DNA from: Schaedlerella arabinosiphila
GTDB lineage: Bacteria > Bacillota > Clostridia > Lachnospirales > Lachnospiraceae
NCBI RefSeq assembly: GCF_003885045.1
Contig: NZ_RHJS01000002.1
Span: forward strand, 1,116,001 to 1,180,000
DNA: 64,000 nt
Direction: 5' to 3'
The translations under genes were made by a program, and so were the position numbers. Shown here one piece after another: positions 32,745-41,949 of the stretch (positions within the stretch are counted from its first letter, which is position 1; each line of letters starts with the position of its first letter). The notes beneath the pieces are model-generated. The model was given only the letters and a program-made list of their open reading frames with translations. It did not search any database and had not been told where the DNA came from.

Positions 32745-33761
32745 TTATACATTGCGGGTAGAGGACCGGACGATCAGCGAGGGAAGGGTCGCAAAGGACT
32801 GTACCTGCAGAGCCGGATTTTTGATCTTTTTCAGTAAGATGGATGCTGCCTGCCTCCCCATTTCATGTACGTCAATGTCTACGACTGTGAGGGGAGGATC
32901 AATGAGCTGGGACAACGGGTAGTCGTCAAAGGTGAGGACTCCGATATCATCGGGAATCGTCATGCCGTGCTTTGTGATTGCGTCTGCCGCGCCGATGGCG
33001 ATCTGGTTGTCTTCGCAGATCACGGCATCCGGAAGGCTGCTTCCACGCAGCAGTTCTTCCATCATGTCAAATCCGCTTTCCTTACTGTAGGTGCCGTATT
33101 TGATAAAGGAATCCGGGACAGGAAACCCCTGAATCCGCATCGTAGAGACATAGCCTTTGAGACGGTGCCTGGAAATTTCGTCGCTTTCCTGCCCGCCGAT
33201 AAACGCTATTTTTGAATACCCGCAGCTGCTCAGATATTTGGTCGCCATCTCTCCGGAGACATGGTTGTTGATGTCGATCCAGCAGGTGTTGGTTGAAAAG
33301 GGAGGCCGTCCGATGATCACATGAGGAAATTCCGTTCTTGTCAGAAGGTCGGCAAGAGGGCGTGAAGTGGCGGAACCGTGGATCAGCAGTCCGTCCGCGG
33401 CCTTCCTTCCGATGAGCTGTTCCGCTTCCTGCAGCGCGGTTTCCTTATCCGGAGTGCCGATAAAGCTGAAATGATATCTCTTTTCCCAGATTTCATTCTG
33501 GGCGCCGCAGAGGATCTCGAACATATGAGGATCATGAAAAGCCGTATGCTTCTTGGTCACGGCGAGAAAGATGATATTATCCGACCGTTTTCTGGCAAAA
33601 TTGCTGGCCTGTGCATTCGGCAGGTAGTTCATTTCTTTCATGACCTGGAATACGTGCTGCCTTGTAGCTTCAGAAATGGAAGGCTTGTTGTTGATGATTT
33701 TGGATACCGTTGCGATCGATACCCCGGCCTGCTTTGCGACGTCCTTGATTGTGACAGACAT
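32745..33761 (-). CDS. LacI family transcriptional regulator
   Basis: The 338-residue protein begins with the LacI helix-turn-helix and hinge (VTIKDVAKQAGVSIATVSKI, NNKPSISEATRQHV). The periplasmic-binding-type ligand domain shows NIIFLAVTKK, RKAADGLLIHG, FPHVIIGRPP, WIDINNHVSGEMA and IDDIGVLTFDDYPLS-like segments. It ends normally. The 5' flank carries a palindromic site typical of autoregulation, which matches one ahead of the maltodextrin operon. A sugar or oligosaccharide effector is likely. Confidence 0.92.
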   Translation of the reverse strand: MSVTIKDVAKQAGVSIATVSKIINNKPSISEATRQHVFQVMKEMNYLPNAQASNFARKRSDNIIFLAVTKKHTAFHDPHMFEILCGAQNEIWEKRYHFSFIGTPDKETALQEAEQLIGRKAADGLLIHGSATSRPLADLLTRTEFPHVIIGRPPFSTNTCWIDINNHVSGEMATKYLSSCGYSKIAFIGGQESDEISRHRLKGYVSTMRIQGFPVPDSFIKYGTYSKESGFDMMEELLRGSSLPDAVICEDNQIAIGAADAITKHGMTIPDDIGVLTFDDYPLSQLIDPPLTVVDIDVHEMGRQAASILLKKIKNPALQVQSFATLPSLIVRSSTRNV

Positions 33762-33797
33762 TTTGCTTCACACCCCTTTTAATATATGTGCCATAAT

Positions 33798-33813
33798 GGT
33801 ATAACGTTTACCT
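33798..33813 (-). promoter_or_regulatory. LacI-type operator in the lacI-like promoter
   Basis: GGTATAACGTTTACCT is a near-palindrome with the central CG of LacI-family sites, 36 bases upstream of the start codon. Its reverse complement shares AGGTAAACGTT with 13712-13722. Confidence 0.6.
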
Positions 33814-33860
33814 GAAAAAATCAAGCAGACTTTTTTACTTACCTTCAATAAGTCTTTTAG

Positions 33861-34049
33861 CTGCGCCCGGAAATCGAAGAGGATTTCCGACAGCTGAAGG
33901 ATTTCTGGAAGCTGAAAGACTTCAAGAGTACAAAATACAACTATATTCCCTGCCATATCGTAATGACGCTGGTGGGATACCTTTATTTCCAGATATACAA
34001 AAACCTGGACGAAGGGAAAAAATATTCAGGCAAATCCCCAAAAGCCTAA
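33861..34049 (+). pseudogene. C-terminal fragment of a transposase
   Basis: The frame encodes RPEIEEDFRQLKDFWKLKDF, then NYIPCHIVMTLVGYLYFQIY and the end KYSGKSPKA. This is the terminal part, with the last catalytic Glu region, of a DDE transposase. Everything upstream has been lost and a TAG precedes it. No terminal repeat could be defined. Confidence 0.7.
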
Positions 34050-34151
34050 TTGAAAATAGTATTATTGTGTATGGAAATTTGCGAATAATTGAGATATAAT
34101 TTTAATGCTGGAAGTGACCGAAAAACTGGTAGTTGTCAAGGAGAAAAACAG

Positions 34152-34565
34152 ATGAGCGAAAAAATAGTATTTAGCAGGGGTTCTTTTTTTCATGGAACAA
34201 AAGCAGATTTGAAAATAGGAGATCTGATAGTTACAGGGAAGAAAAAGAATTATAATGATGATAGAAAATCTGAATATGTTTACTTTGCAGGGACTTTGGA
34301 TGCGGCAATCTGGGGAGCAGAACTGGCAGAAGGGGAGGGGGAGGAAAGAATATATGTTGTCGAGCCGACAGGCGATTTTGAAGACGACCCGAATGTTACA
34401 GACAAGAAATTTCCGGGAAACCCAACGAAATCGTATCGATCAAAACAGCCTCTAAAGATTGTAGCAGAGGTGATCAAATGGGAAGGGCATTCACCAGACA
34501 TATTGAATAATATGCTGGAAAATCTCAGGAAATTGTCTGAACAGGGGATAAAGGCAATTGATTGA
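34152..34565 (+). CDS. arr: Rifampin ADP-ribosyltransferase (Arr-like)
   Basis: The 137-residue protein matches the small Arr family, which inactivates rifamycins by ADP-ribosylation from NAD+. Visible landmarks are FFHGTKADLKIGDLI near residue 13 (NAD-binding His), YVYFAGTLDAAIWGAELA near 43 (Tyr and the family core), RIYVVEPTGDFEDDPNVTDK near 69, and NPTKSYRSKQPLKIVAEV near 92. The length equals that of Arr-2-type enzymes. ATG 34152 is preceded by AAGGAGAAA. It stands among transposase remnants and next to a truncated kinase, which suggests acquired cargo. Chromosomal arr genes in gut anaerobes are known, so mobility is not proven. Confidence 0.9.
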   Translation: MSEKIVFSRGSFFHGTKADLKIGDLIVTGKKKNYNDDRKSEYVYFAGTLDAAIWGAELAEGEGEERIYVVEPTGDFEDDPNVTDKKFPGNPTKSYRSKQPLKIVAEVIKWEGHSPDILNNMLENLRKLSEQGIKAID

Positions 34566-34623
34566 TTTCGTAAGAGAGACAATATGAAAATCACACCGAA
34601 TTGGAACTTGAAGGGACAGCTAA

Positions 34624-35091
34624 ATGAATCAAGGAAGAATTATTGTGATTACCGGGGCACCGGGGACTGGAAAAAGTGCAGCATCAGAAAGCATTGCTCA
34701 AAAGTCCGATATGGAAAAATCTGTTCATATGTATACCGATGATTTTTATCATTTTATTAGCAAAGGTGCAATAGCACCACATTTACCGGAATCAAGTGAG
34801 CAGAATTTAATTGTGATCGAGGCTTTTTTAGAAGCTGCAAAACGGTATGCCCGTGGCGGCTATGACGTGATTGTAGACGGGATTATTGGTCCGTGGTTTT
34901 TGAAACCGTGGTTAGATATTGTTCAAGAGGGTTATGAAGTACACTATATCATTTTGAGGGCCAATAAAGAAGAAACTAATATTGAATTAGTAGAATCGAT
35001 GTGGAAGCAAAATCAAAATAAATTCTCTTTTCTTTTTGTTTCCTGCTTACAGCGGAAACATTGTAAGAGCAGGAAAGCTGTGTTATTATAA
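34624..35091 (+). CDS. P-loop kinase (chloramphenicol phosphotransferase-like), truncated C-terminus
   Basis: The protein starts IIVITGAPGTGKSAASESIA with a full P-loop and continues YTDDFYHFISKGAI and YDVIVDGIIGPWFLKPWLDI. This is the pattern of small AAA/zeta-toxin-like or chloramphenicol-phosphotransferase-like kinases. At residue about 120 (LRANKEETNIELVESMWKQ) it appears to skip the lid segment and joins a late helix. The last 25 residues (SCLQRKHCKSRKAVLL) are unlike the family, so an internal deletion and frameshift are likely. Activity is doubtful. It follows the arr gene by 58 bases. Confidence 0.6.
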   Translation: MNQGRIIVITGAPGTGKSAASESIAQKSDMEKSVHMYTDDFYHFISKGAIAPHLPESSEQNLIVIEAFLEAAKRYARGGYDVIVDGIIGPWFLKPWLDIVQEGYEVHYIILRANKEETNIELVESMWKQNQNKFSFLFVSCLQRKHCKSRKAVLL

Positions 35092-35126
35092 TGGATATTT
35101 CAGATGCTTAGTCAGGAGGATTCGTC

Positions 35127-35522
35127 ATGGAAAATAATATTTTGATGCGTGAAGATATAACGGAAAATGTTATTGCTATAAAAATCAATCAGGCATATAG
35201 AGAAAATATGACAGAGCTTGAGTTATATGAAGCAACAAGAGGATATTGGAAAGTAGATGTTAAGAGAGCAGAAAAAGCTCAGTATGCTTTTAGTATTTAT
35301 AAAGGCATTATAAAAGAAGTATACAAAATAAAAGAATGGCTCCCAGCAGGTACGATACCAAGACCAACACTTCCAGATGCCGAAACGCCAGGAGATAGAT
35401 TTGAGTTTGTTGGAGAGGTAGCGGAAGAAAATATTAGAGATAAATACATAGAAAAATCTATTGCAAACTTATATCGAAAGGGTGAAGCGAATCCTATAAA
35501 ATATTTTTATACGAAATTATAA
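35127..35522 (+). CDS. Hypothetical protein (131 aa)
   Basis: A compact 131-residue protein with an AGGAGG ribosome site before ATG 35127. The core YEATRGYWKVDVKRAEKAQY, then AFSIYKGIIKEVYKIKEWLP, looks like a well-ordered alpha/beta domain, and NPIKYFY closes it. I do not know its function; the fold could be PUA/ASCH-like by pattern, which is a guess. It lies between the arr/kinase pair and a transposase fragment. Confidence 0.55.
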   Translation: MENNILMREDITENVIAIKINQAYRENMTELELYEATRGYWKVDVKRAEKAQYAFSIYKGIIKEVYKIKEWLPAGTIPRPTLPDAETPGDRFEFVGEVAEENIRDKYIEKSIANLYRKGEANPIKYFYTKL

Positions 35523-35647
35523 AAACGTATTGACGAAAATATGTTTCTATAATCCTGTCTTTGACAGTTAGTAGATTAAACAATCGCTGTATCCCTTGTA
35601 TTTTCTGGGTTACAGCGATTATTGTCGTTGTTACGAAATATAGTAAT

Positions 35648-36370
35648 TTATTCTTTCACTTTACTTTTTTTCTGAATGGTTCTCATGCTGCTTTTGGTTA
35701 TGAATTGATAATCCGTTCGGAAACCACAGACTTCATGGAGAGCATCCGTGATAAACTCCCGTCTGTATAGTGGGATAAATCCCTGTTCCTGTATTTCGGC
35801 GAAATTCATGGCTTTTAGCGTATCTAATAATTCTCCGCAGGTGTACTTATAATCCAGTTTTTTCTCAAGAAAACGGTAGAGTGTTAATGCGAGAAAACAA
35901 ATCAGGAAATGTGCTCTGATTCGGTTTTCATCCTGTAAATAAACAGGTCTTGCAGAAAAATCTGTTTTCATGATCCGGAAACATTCCTCGATCTGCCATC
36001 TGCCCTCACTCACTTTCAGGATATCACTGACCTCATCATCCAAAAGGTCTGTGCATACTGCATAGAGTCCGTCGTACCCAGCCTCCTCAGAAATAAAACC
36101 CTGTGGATTTAAAGCCGATTCTTTTTCTCCTTTCTTCAGCTTTTTGATGGACTGAGTTACAATATAAGCTTGTTCCCCCATATAATTGCATCCCCGTCCA
36201 TAAACAGCCCCAAGAACATCCAATGCCCGGTACACATCATGGAGTTTGTAAGAAGGTTTCTCTAAAAACTCCGATGCTGCCTTGTAAGAAGTACGCTTGC
36301 TACAAGACTCCAGAATCCTTGTATAGAAATTGTCAAACTTCTGTGTCGCTGGACAGCAGCCGGCATACAC
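35648..36370 (-). pseudogene. C-terminal half of an IS1634/IS4-type transposase
   Basis: Reading leftward, the frame holds the late part of a DDE transposase: DGLYAVCTDLLDDEVSDILK, the YRxRWQIEECFRIMKTDF region with the catalytic Glu (EGRWQIEECFR), and the tail RAHFLICFLALTLYRFLEKK. The N-terminal half with the two Asp residues is missing. It ends abruptly at 36370, just before the promoter of the HTH triad, which suggests the triad inserted into or deleted part of this element. Confidence 0.8.
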
Positions 36371-36443
36371 ACAATATATGAATTTGGAAAAAAGTCAAAA
36401 TTTCTTGAAATGTTGATACAATGTTTGGAATGTAGCCCAAAAT

Positions 36444-36514
36444 AGAACTCCAAAAAAGTAAATGGCGAGAAAAGTCAAGAAAATGTTGATTTTTGGAGTT
36501 CTCCTGAATATAAT
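36444..36514 (+). promoter_or_regulatory. Promoter of the HTH-ImmA-PIN triad with inverted operator sites
   Basis: TTGATT (36486-36491) and TATAAT (36509-36514) have a 17-base spacer. AGAACTCCAAAAA (36444-36456) is the exact reverse complement of TTTTTGGAGTTCT (36490-36502), which overlaps the -35 and spacer. This fits a dimeric HTH repressor, most simply the first gene of the triad. Confidence 0.7.
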
Positions 36515-36565
36515 GAAAGTGTATAAGGGAGAATAATACTCTGAATTATGTTGGAGGTAGCTGTG

Positions 36566-36940
36566 ATGGTAAATATGAATGAGATTATCAGTAACAATAT
36601 TATAAATATTATGAAGCAGAGTGGAAAAAAGCAGATTGACCTCGCAGGTTATCTAGGTGTGTCTAAGCAGATTGTAAGCAAGATGCTTAGTGGTGCAAGA
36701 ATAATCAATGCTATTGAACTGCAGAAAATATCAGAATTTCTTAGCGTTTCCATGGAAAGCTTGGTTAAGGTTCCAGAGGTTCTTCCGGAAACAAATGCAG
36801 TAAAAGCATTTATGGGTAAAGTGGAATCTCGGGAAGCAAAAAAAGGACTGCAAATTGCAGATGAGATTGCAGATCTTATTTGTTTTTATGCACGTACTTG
36901 TGAAAATGCTGAGGAAATGATGAAGCCATGGGAGGCGTAA
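36566..36940 (+). CDS. XRE-type helix-turn-helix regulator (putative antitoxin)
   Basis: The 124-residue protein has an XRE HTH: NIMKQSGKKQIDLAGYLGVS, then KQIVSKMLSGARIINAIELQ. A helical C-terminal part (ADEIADLICFYARTCENAEE) follows. ATG 36566 is preferred because GGAGG lies 8 bases upstream. It is followed after 4 bases by an ImmA/IrrE-type peptidase. In such pairs the peptidase cleaves or inactivates the HTH repressor, as in ICEBs1 ImmR/ImmA and radiation-response systems. Inverted sites in its promoter suggest autorepression. Confidence 0.85.
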   Translation: MVNMNEIISNNIINIMKQSGKKQIDLAGYLGVSKQIVSKMLSGARIINAIELQKISEFLSVSMESLVKVPEVLPETNAVKAFMGKVESREAKKGLQIADEIADLICFYARTCENAEEMMKPWEA

Positions 36941-36944
36941 AGTT

Positions 36945-37784
36945 ATGTGCCGGGTTTTGAATTACAGTCTGTTTGTTAGGGATAGAAATAAATACACAAA
37001 AATAAGTGAATGTGCAATCAGCTTCAATTCACTTTATAATAAAAACAACATCATTCAGGATGATATTTTTAATGTGTTGGAGAATTATGTGGCGCGTCAC
37101 AATATGCCATTTGATATGTTGAGATATCCGATAGGAGATGCGGAATTATGTGCATGTACATTTATTCGCCAAGGCCGTATGTTTGTAATGATTAATTCAT
37201 CGCTGCCATTATCGAAGCAAATCTTTGCGGCAGCACATGAGTTGTATCATATTTATTGTTATTTTGAAGAAAACGACCCAATTTTGTTGCAATCAGGTTC
37301 AATCTTGGAATCTGATACCATAGATGAAGAAGCAAAAGAAATTGAGGATATGGCAGCAAATGCTTTTGCTGCGATTTTATTAGCACCAAAGGATCGCCTT
37401 GATGAACAGACAGATGTGTATAATTTATCCTATAAAAACATTTCTGTACAAACAGTTCTTAAAATAATGGATATTTTTGCAATTCCATACAAGGCTGCAG
37501 TGCTTCGGCTTTTGGAAGAGGATAAAATTGATATAAAGGCGGCAAGGATGTTATTGCAGATTGATGTGACAGAAATTGCAAAACAAATGGAACTTACAGG
37601 AAAAGCTTTAAGATGGCAGGAAATTCCTAATAATTTCATTCGGTTTGGGAGCTTATCAGAGCTGATGTACAATGTTGAACAATTTGAAGCAGCTCGTGAT
37701 GAACGATTAGAGAGTGATAAGATCAGATTAGATGAAATTGTAAAAAGTTTAAGAAAACAGTGCGGTAATGTCTATGGGAGTTGA
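36945..37784 (+). CDS. ImmA/IrrE-family zinc metallopeptidase
   Basis: The 279-residue protein carries the zinc motif HELYH (H98-E99-H102) within QIFAAAHELYHIYCYF. The third ligand region downstream is EIEDMAANAFAAILLAPKDR, as in ImmA/IrrE peptidases. The C-terminal 100 residues are a helical domain (VQTVLKIMDIFAIPYKAAVL) of the COG2856 type. It overlaps the next gene by 17 bases. Expected role: cleaving the HTH partner under a stress or phage signal, which derepresses the operon. Confidence 0.88.
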   Translation: MCRVLNYSLFVRDRNKYTKISECAISFNSLYNKNNIIQDDIFNVLENYVARHNMPFDMLRYPIGDAELCACTFIRQGRMFVMINSSLPLSKQIFAAAHELYHIYCYFEENDPILLQSGSILESDTIDEEAKEIEDMAANAFAAILLAPKDRLDEQTDVYNLSYKNISVQTVLKIMDIFAIPYKAAVLRLLEEDKIDIKAARMLLQIDVTEIAKQMELTGKALRWQEIPNNFIRFGSLSELMYNVEQFEAARDERLESDKIRLDEIVKSLRKQCGNVYGS

Positions 37785-38580
37785 CAAGAAATATGCCTTG
37801 CTGGATACGGACTTTTTATACAAATCGCATGTAGCAAGAAATGCAGCGAACCACACCTTAACAGATTTTGTAATGGAGTTTACAGATTATGAGTTTTTCT
37901 GTCACGAAATGATTAAAGAGGAACTGACAAGACACGAAGTGGTTCCCGATCCGAACCCATGGCTCGAAGATAAAATTCAGAGTGGAACAGTAAAAATATA
38001 TTCAGACCGTGACATAGTAACAGAACTTGGAAAAATATATGGCACATCTGCAACAAGCATGTATCTAACATTGCTACAGACAAGTTGTGATACATTTAAT
38101 ACTGGATTTTTCGAAAAATACTATGGCTCGATGAGTGATATGGATAATTTGGAAGATGTGGAAATATTTCTTGCAGTATTAAAAACATGCGATGACGGTG
38201 TTCCTTCTCAGAATGGTATGGGAGAGAAAAAGACTTACGTACTAATCCAAATGATGGAGATTCTGCATAGTAATCGGGTATATGTATTTTGTTCTGACGA
38301 TTTTAGAGCAAGGCGAAGTATAACCAGTTTAACAAAGCCTGTTCATTGCATTAGTATTTTAGGAGTTTTTTATAAGTTGATGAAGATGGGGCATGGCAAA
38401 TCCGAAATGCAGGAATATTACAATAGGTTGTCTGCCTTTTTGAAGAATCAGACGGAGTATAGGGTTTGGTCTGCATCAGGACAGCAACGTATAAGAGTGC
38501 CTATACAGCAGGTGTTTGATGATCTATATGATGGAAAATTTCAAATGTTAAGAAATGGAGATCTGCAATACATAAAGTAA
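37768..38580 (+). CDS. PIN-like nuclease, third member of the HTH-ImmA triad
   Basis: The 270-residue protein starts YALLDTDFLYKSHVA, with Asp residues 13 and 15 in the position of the first PIN-domain acidic residue. A conserved-looking FCHEMIKEELTRHE near 44 would supply the Glu. VYVFCSDDFRARRS near residue 171 matches the C-terminal PIN Asp pair. PIN domains cut RNA and act as toxins. The middle (residues 90-160) is longer than in VapC. The start is coupled to the peptidase by a 17-base overlap with no clear ribosome site. The family assignment is by pattern only. It is most simply the effector controlled by the upstream HTH/protease pair. Confidence 0.65.
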   Translation: MSMGVDKKYALLDTDFLYKSHVARNAANHTLTDFVMEFTDYEFFCHEMIKEELTRHEVVPDPNPWLEDKIQSGTVKIYSDRDIVTELGKIYGTSATSMYLTLLQTSCDTFNTGFFEKYYGSMSDMDNLEDVEIFLAVLKTCDDGVPSQNGMGEKKTYVLIQMMEILHSNRVYVFCSDDFRARRSITSLTKPVHCISILGVFYKLMKMGHGKSEMQEYYNRLSAFLKNQTEYRVWSASGQQRIRVPIQQVFDDLYDGKFQMLRNGDLQYIK

Positions 38581-38795
38581 TGGAAAATTCAAGATATTAT
38601 GGTATAATGGAGTGGTCTCGGAAAGTTACTGTACAGAGAAAAAAATAGCGGATTCTGTGTATCAGATTTGGAGAAAAAGCAGACAGAGAAACAGCGTGCC
38701 TGATATTGTGGCGGAGTTTATCAATAGAGGGCATGACTTTAAGACCTCCCTTATGGCAGGTTTTTGAAAAATACAGATAGAAATGGAAAGCAGAT

Positions 38796-40280
38796 TTATG
38801 TAGCCAGTTTCTGCCGTTTCTTCAGCCGGGCATCCAGATGGATGTTGATGCAGATGACCATGGTGAAAAAAGAATACCGTTTTCTGGTATGGATTCCCAT
38901 ATCATGGAGATGGTAGTCATTCAGAACCCGGTTGTTTACCCTTTCGCAGGAAGTCCGGTTGTTGTAAATCTTTTGGTATTCATCCGTGCCCCGCGCGACG
39001 GGGGGATAAAGGCGGATATCCCATTCCGGCTTCGTGTAGACGCATCGGCCATAAGCAGAAGGAGAACATTTTTCTTTACATGGACAGGAATCCACCTTGC
39101 CACAGGCAAAAGGGCAGCGCCATTTCCGGGAATGTTTTTGTTTGATGTATCCCCAGTTGACCATGCGGTAGCCAGCCATGCATAGGGGCGTGCCATCCTG
39201 GTCAATCGAGAGGGAGTCCGGAATGGAAGTCGGCCTGCCGCGGTTTGTGTTCAGGTCAATGAAAGGCCGGATGTCCCATTCCTGGCAGAGGCCATAGGTG
39301 GGATAGTTGTCATGTGCGGAATCCAGGCAGAGATCCCGGATGGGGATATCCGGATTGACCGTTTTAAATTCACGGAGGGAAACAATGGCGCTTACACTGT
39401 CGTGCCGCCTGGCATTCAGGAAACGGATATGCAGGGGCAGGTCAATGCCAATGTCCGGATTATGGGAACAGAGCATGTAAAGGGTGTGGCCGAAATAAAA
39501 GACCTCTTCATCGCTGTCCCAGCCCCAGTCAGCATCGGGATCAGAGAAATGGCGCCTGCAGGAGCAGTGCTGGATTCCATTCTCCCTACATTTGCAGACT
39601 TTATGCCCGTAAGGGGAGGAATGGGAATGGACACAGGTGCCATCGCCGGAAAGGGTAACGCCGTCAGCGGGGAAAAGCCCGTCCCGTAAGGAAGGGATGA
39701 GGGCTGCAAGCCGGAAAAACTGTTGGAGCCGTTCTTCATAATGAAAAGGGAACGAATCATGGTTCAGGGCATAAGTGGCCAGGGTATCGGTAATCCCAGA
39801 ATGCTTATTAGGAAGCTTTTTCCCTTTGCCGGGTTTCCTGGAAGGCTTTTTATTGTTGTGTGCGGGAAAGAGATCTTTGCGTCCCGTCTTCTGCAAAGCT
39901 GTTGGCTGAGACCAGAGCCTGTCCATCAGGTCGAAGTAAGAACCCAGCGGGGCGAGGGATGCGGGGGCAAAGCCAGCCAGGACAGCAAGGAGGCTGTCGG
40001 CTTTGAGTTTTTCAACCCAGGCGGTAAGGCTGGTAAAGCGAAGCATCACCATGAGGATAAGGGAGCGAATGATCTGCACCTGGTTGATAGCGGGCCGTCC
40101 GGTGTGGGAATAGAACTGGGAGAGATCCTCCATAACCGGATCCAGATTAAGAATCCGCAGTTTTTCCCGGACAGCGGCAAATTCAGAATGAAGCCTTATG
40201 CGTTGGGAAGAGTCAAGATGTACTTTTGTCTCATGCAGGAAAGCCAGATATTCCTGATGGGACTGCCAGTGAATTAACAT
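38796..40280 (-). mobile_element. Transposase of an intact insertion-sequence-like element (IS1182/IS5-type)
   Basis: The 494-residue DDE transposase appears complete. It has a DUF772-like N-terminal segment (GRPAINQVQIIRSLILMVML near residue 65), first catalytic Asp in LSGDGTCVHSHSS, second Asp in IRDLCLDSAHDNYPTYG, and the Glu in NNRTSCERVNNRVL. A cysteine-rich insert (CPFACGKVDSCPCKEKC) probably binds zinc. No terminal inverted repeats or target duplication could be fixed by eye. Upstream of its start is an exceptionally strong palindrome (40336-40379). It separates the accessory block from the core cluster beginning at 40.6 kb. Confidence 0.85.
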
Positions 40281-40335
40281 AATATGTGTCCTCCTTTGGT
40301 ATGGTTGAAAAGTGGATAGTTCTTCTTAACCAAAG

Positions 40336-40379
40336 GGCCGCGTTATTCATTGCATTTTTTTGCAATGAATAACGCGGCC
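40336..40379. repeat. Perfect 19-bp inverted repeat with T6 loop upstream of the transposase gene
   Basis: Bases 40336-40354 and 40361-40379 are exact complements (GGCCGCGTTATTCATTGCA), with TTTTTT between them. It lies in the transposase leader, 56 bases before the start, where a hairpin could stop outside transcription or hide the ribosome site, as in IS10 and IS200. The rest of 40281-40597 holds no gene. Confidence 0.8.
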
Positions 40380-40597
40380 GCACAAACTGGCAGATTTGTC
40401 AATAGGAATTTGGGAATTTTTTGATAAAAATATAAAAAATGTAAGCCCCCACTGAAAAGTGGAGGTGAAGAAAAATAAGGGAACTCTGGAAACGCAGTGA
40501 TTTCAAGGGCTGTGAGTTTCCGAGAGTACTCTAATGCTCAAAAGAGGTGAACACCGTAAGCATGAACTGCAACAATACCAGGATCAGGAGAGAGCAT

Positions 40598-41914
40598 ATG
40601 GCACATGAGCACAGGATCTGTTCCGTACAGCAGGGCAGCATTGCCTGGGAGATGGGAATCGAGCCGGGGGATAAGCTGCTGGCAGTGGATGGACAGGAGA
40701 TCGAGGATGTATTTGATTACCGCTACTATATAGAGGAAGAGGAGCTTGTGCTGCTGATCGAGAAGCCGGACGGCGAGCAGTGGGAGCTGGAGATTGAGAA
40801 AGAGAGTTACGAAGACCTGGGAATGGAATTTGAGCAGGGGCTGATGGACGAGTACCGTTCCTGCCGGAATCGGTGCATCTTCTGTTTTATCGACCAGATG
40901 CCGCCGGGGATGCGGGATACGCTCTATTTTAAAGACGACGATTCCCGGCTGTCCTTCCTCCAGGGAAACTATGTGACCCTGACCAACATGAGCGGGCATG
41001 ATCTGGAGAGGATCATCCGATTCCGCCTGGAGCCCATCAACATTTCCTTCCAGACCATGAATCCGGACCTGCGCTGCAGGATGCTCCACAACCGGTTCGC
41101 CGGGGAGGCATTGAAAAAAGTGGACACGCTTTATGAGGCCGGAATCGAAATGAACGGCCAGATCGTTTTGTGCAAAGGCTTCAATGACGGGGAAGAGCTG
41201 GATCGAAGTATCCGGGAGCTGACCCGGTATCTGCCCCATCTGCGCAGCGTTTCCGTGGTGCCTGTGGGGCTCACCCGGTTCCGGGAAGGACTGGAGCCTT
41301 TGGAACCGTTTACGAAGGAAGAAGCCCGGCAGGTGCTAGAGCTGATCCACGGGTGGCAGGAGCGTCTCTACCCGGAACACGGCCTGCATTTCATCCATGC
41401 CAGCGACGAGTGGTACATCCTGGCGGGGGAAGAGCTGCCCGGGGAGGAGACATACGACGGTTATCTGCAGTTGGAAAACGGGGTGGGAATGCTGCGGCTT
41501 CTTCAGAACGAATTTTCCCAGGCTCTGGATGGAGAGACGGGCGACCGGAAGGAACGCAGGATTTCCCTTGCCACCGGGCTTTTAGCCGCGCCCTATCTGC
41601 GGCAGATGGCCTTAAAGCTCCGGGAAAAGTTTCCCCGTACGGAGATTACGGTCTATCCCATCAAAAATGAATTTTTCGGGGAGCAGATCACAGTGTCGGG
41701 ACTGATCACCGGGCAGGACCTTGTGAAGCAGCTTGCCGGGCAGGATCTGGCAGAGCGGCTTTTGCTGCCCAGCAATATGCTGCGGGCGGAGGAAGACGTA
41801 TTTTTAGACGATTTTACGGTTTCTGATGTGGAGAACGCTTTACAAGTCCCGCTGAATATTGTAAAATCAAGCGGTCAGGATCTGCTGGACGCAATTCTGG
41901 ACAGGATCAGATAA
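40598..41914 (+). CDS. DUF512 protein (PDZ plus radical-SAM-like Cys motif)
   Basis: The 438-residue protein starts with a PDZ-like module ([20 protein letters not shown]). A C-x3-C-x2-C motif follows ([14 protein letters not shown] near residue 88), resembling an iron-sulfur radical SAM site, and the DUF512 C-terminal domain ([20 protein letters not shown]) closes it. The exact reaction is unknown. In Clostridia it usually lies just upstream of der, as here (36-base gap), suggesting a housekeeping role. ATG 40598 is preferred for GGAGAG; an in-frame ATG at 40547 is weaker. Confidence 0.88.
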   Translation: MAHEHRICSVQQGSIAWEMGIEPGDKLLAVDGQEIEDVFDYRYYIEEEELVLLIEKPDGEQWELEIEKESYEDLGMEFEQGLMDEYRSCRNRCIFCFIDQMPPGMRDTLYFKDDDSRLSFLQGNYVTLTNMSGHDLERIIRFRLEPINISFQTMNPDLRCRMLHNRFAGEALKKVDTLYEAGIEMNGQIVLCKGFNDGEELDRSIRELTRYLPHLRSVSVVPVGLTRFREGLEPLEPFTKEEARQVLELIHGWQERLYPEHGLHFIHASDEWYILAGEELPGEETYDGYLQLENGVGMLRLLQNEFSQALDGETGDRKERRISLATGLLAAPYLRQMALKLREKFPRTEITVYPIKNEFFGEQITVSGLITGQDLVKQLAGQDLAERLLLPSNMLRAEEDVFLDDFTVSDVENALQVPLNIVKSSGQDLLDAILDRIR

Positions 41915-41949
41915 ACGAAGAATCAGAATACAGGAAGGATTATATAAAG

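Noticed and set aside
38581..38795. Open stretch TEKKIADSVYQIWRKSRQRN before the transposase end
   Set aside because: No start codon, no recognised family and very short; possibly the tail of a lost gene but not supportable.
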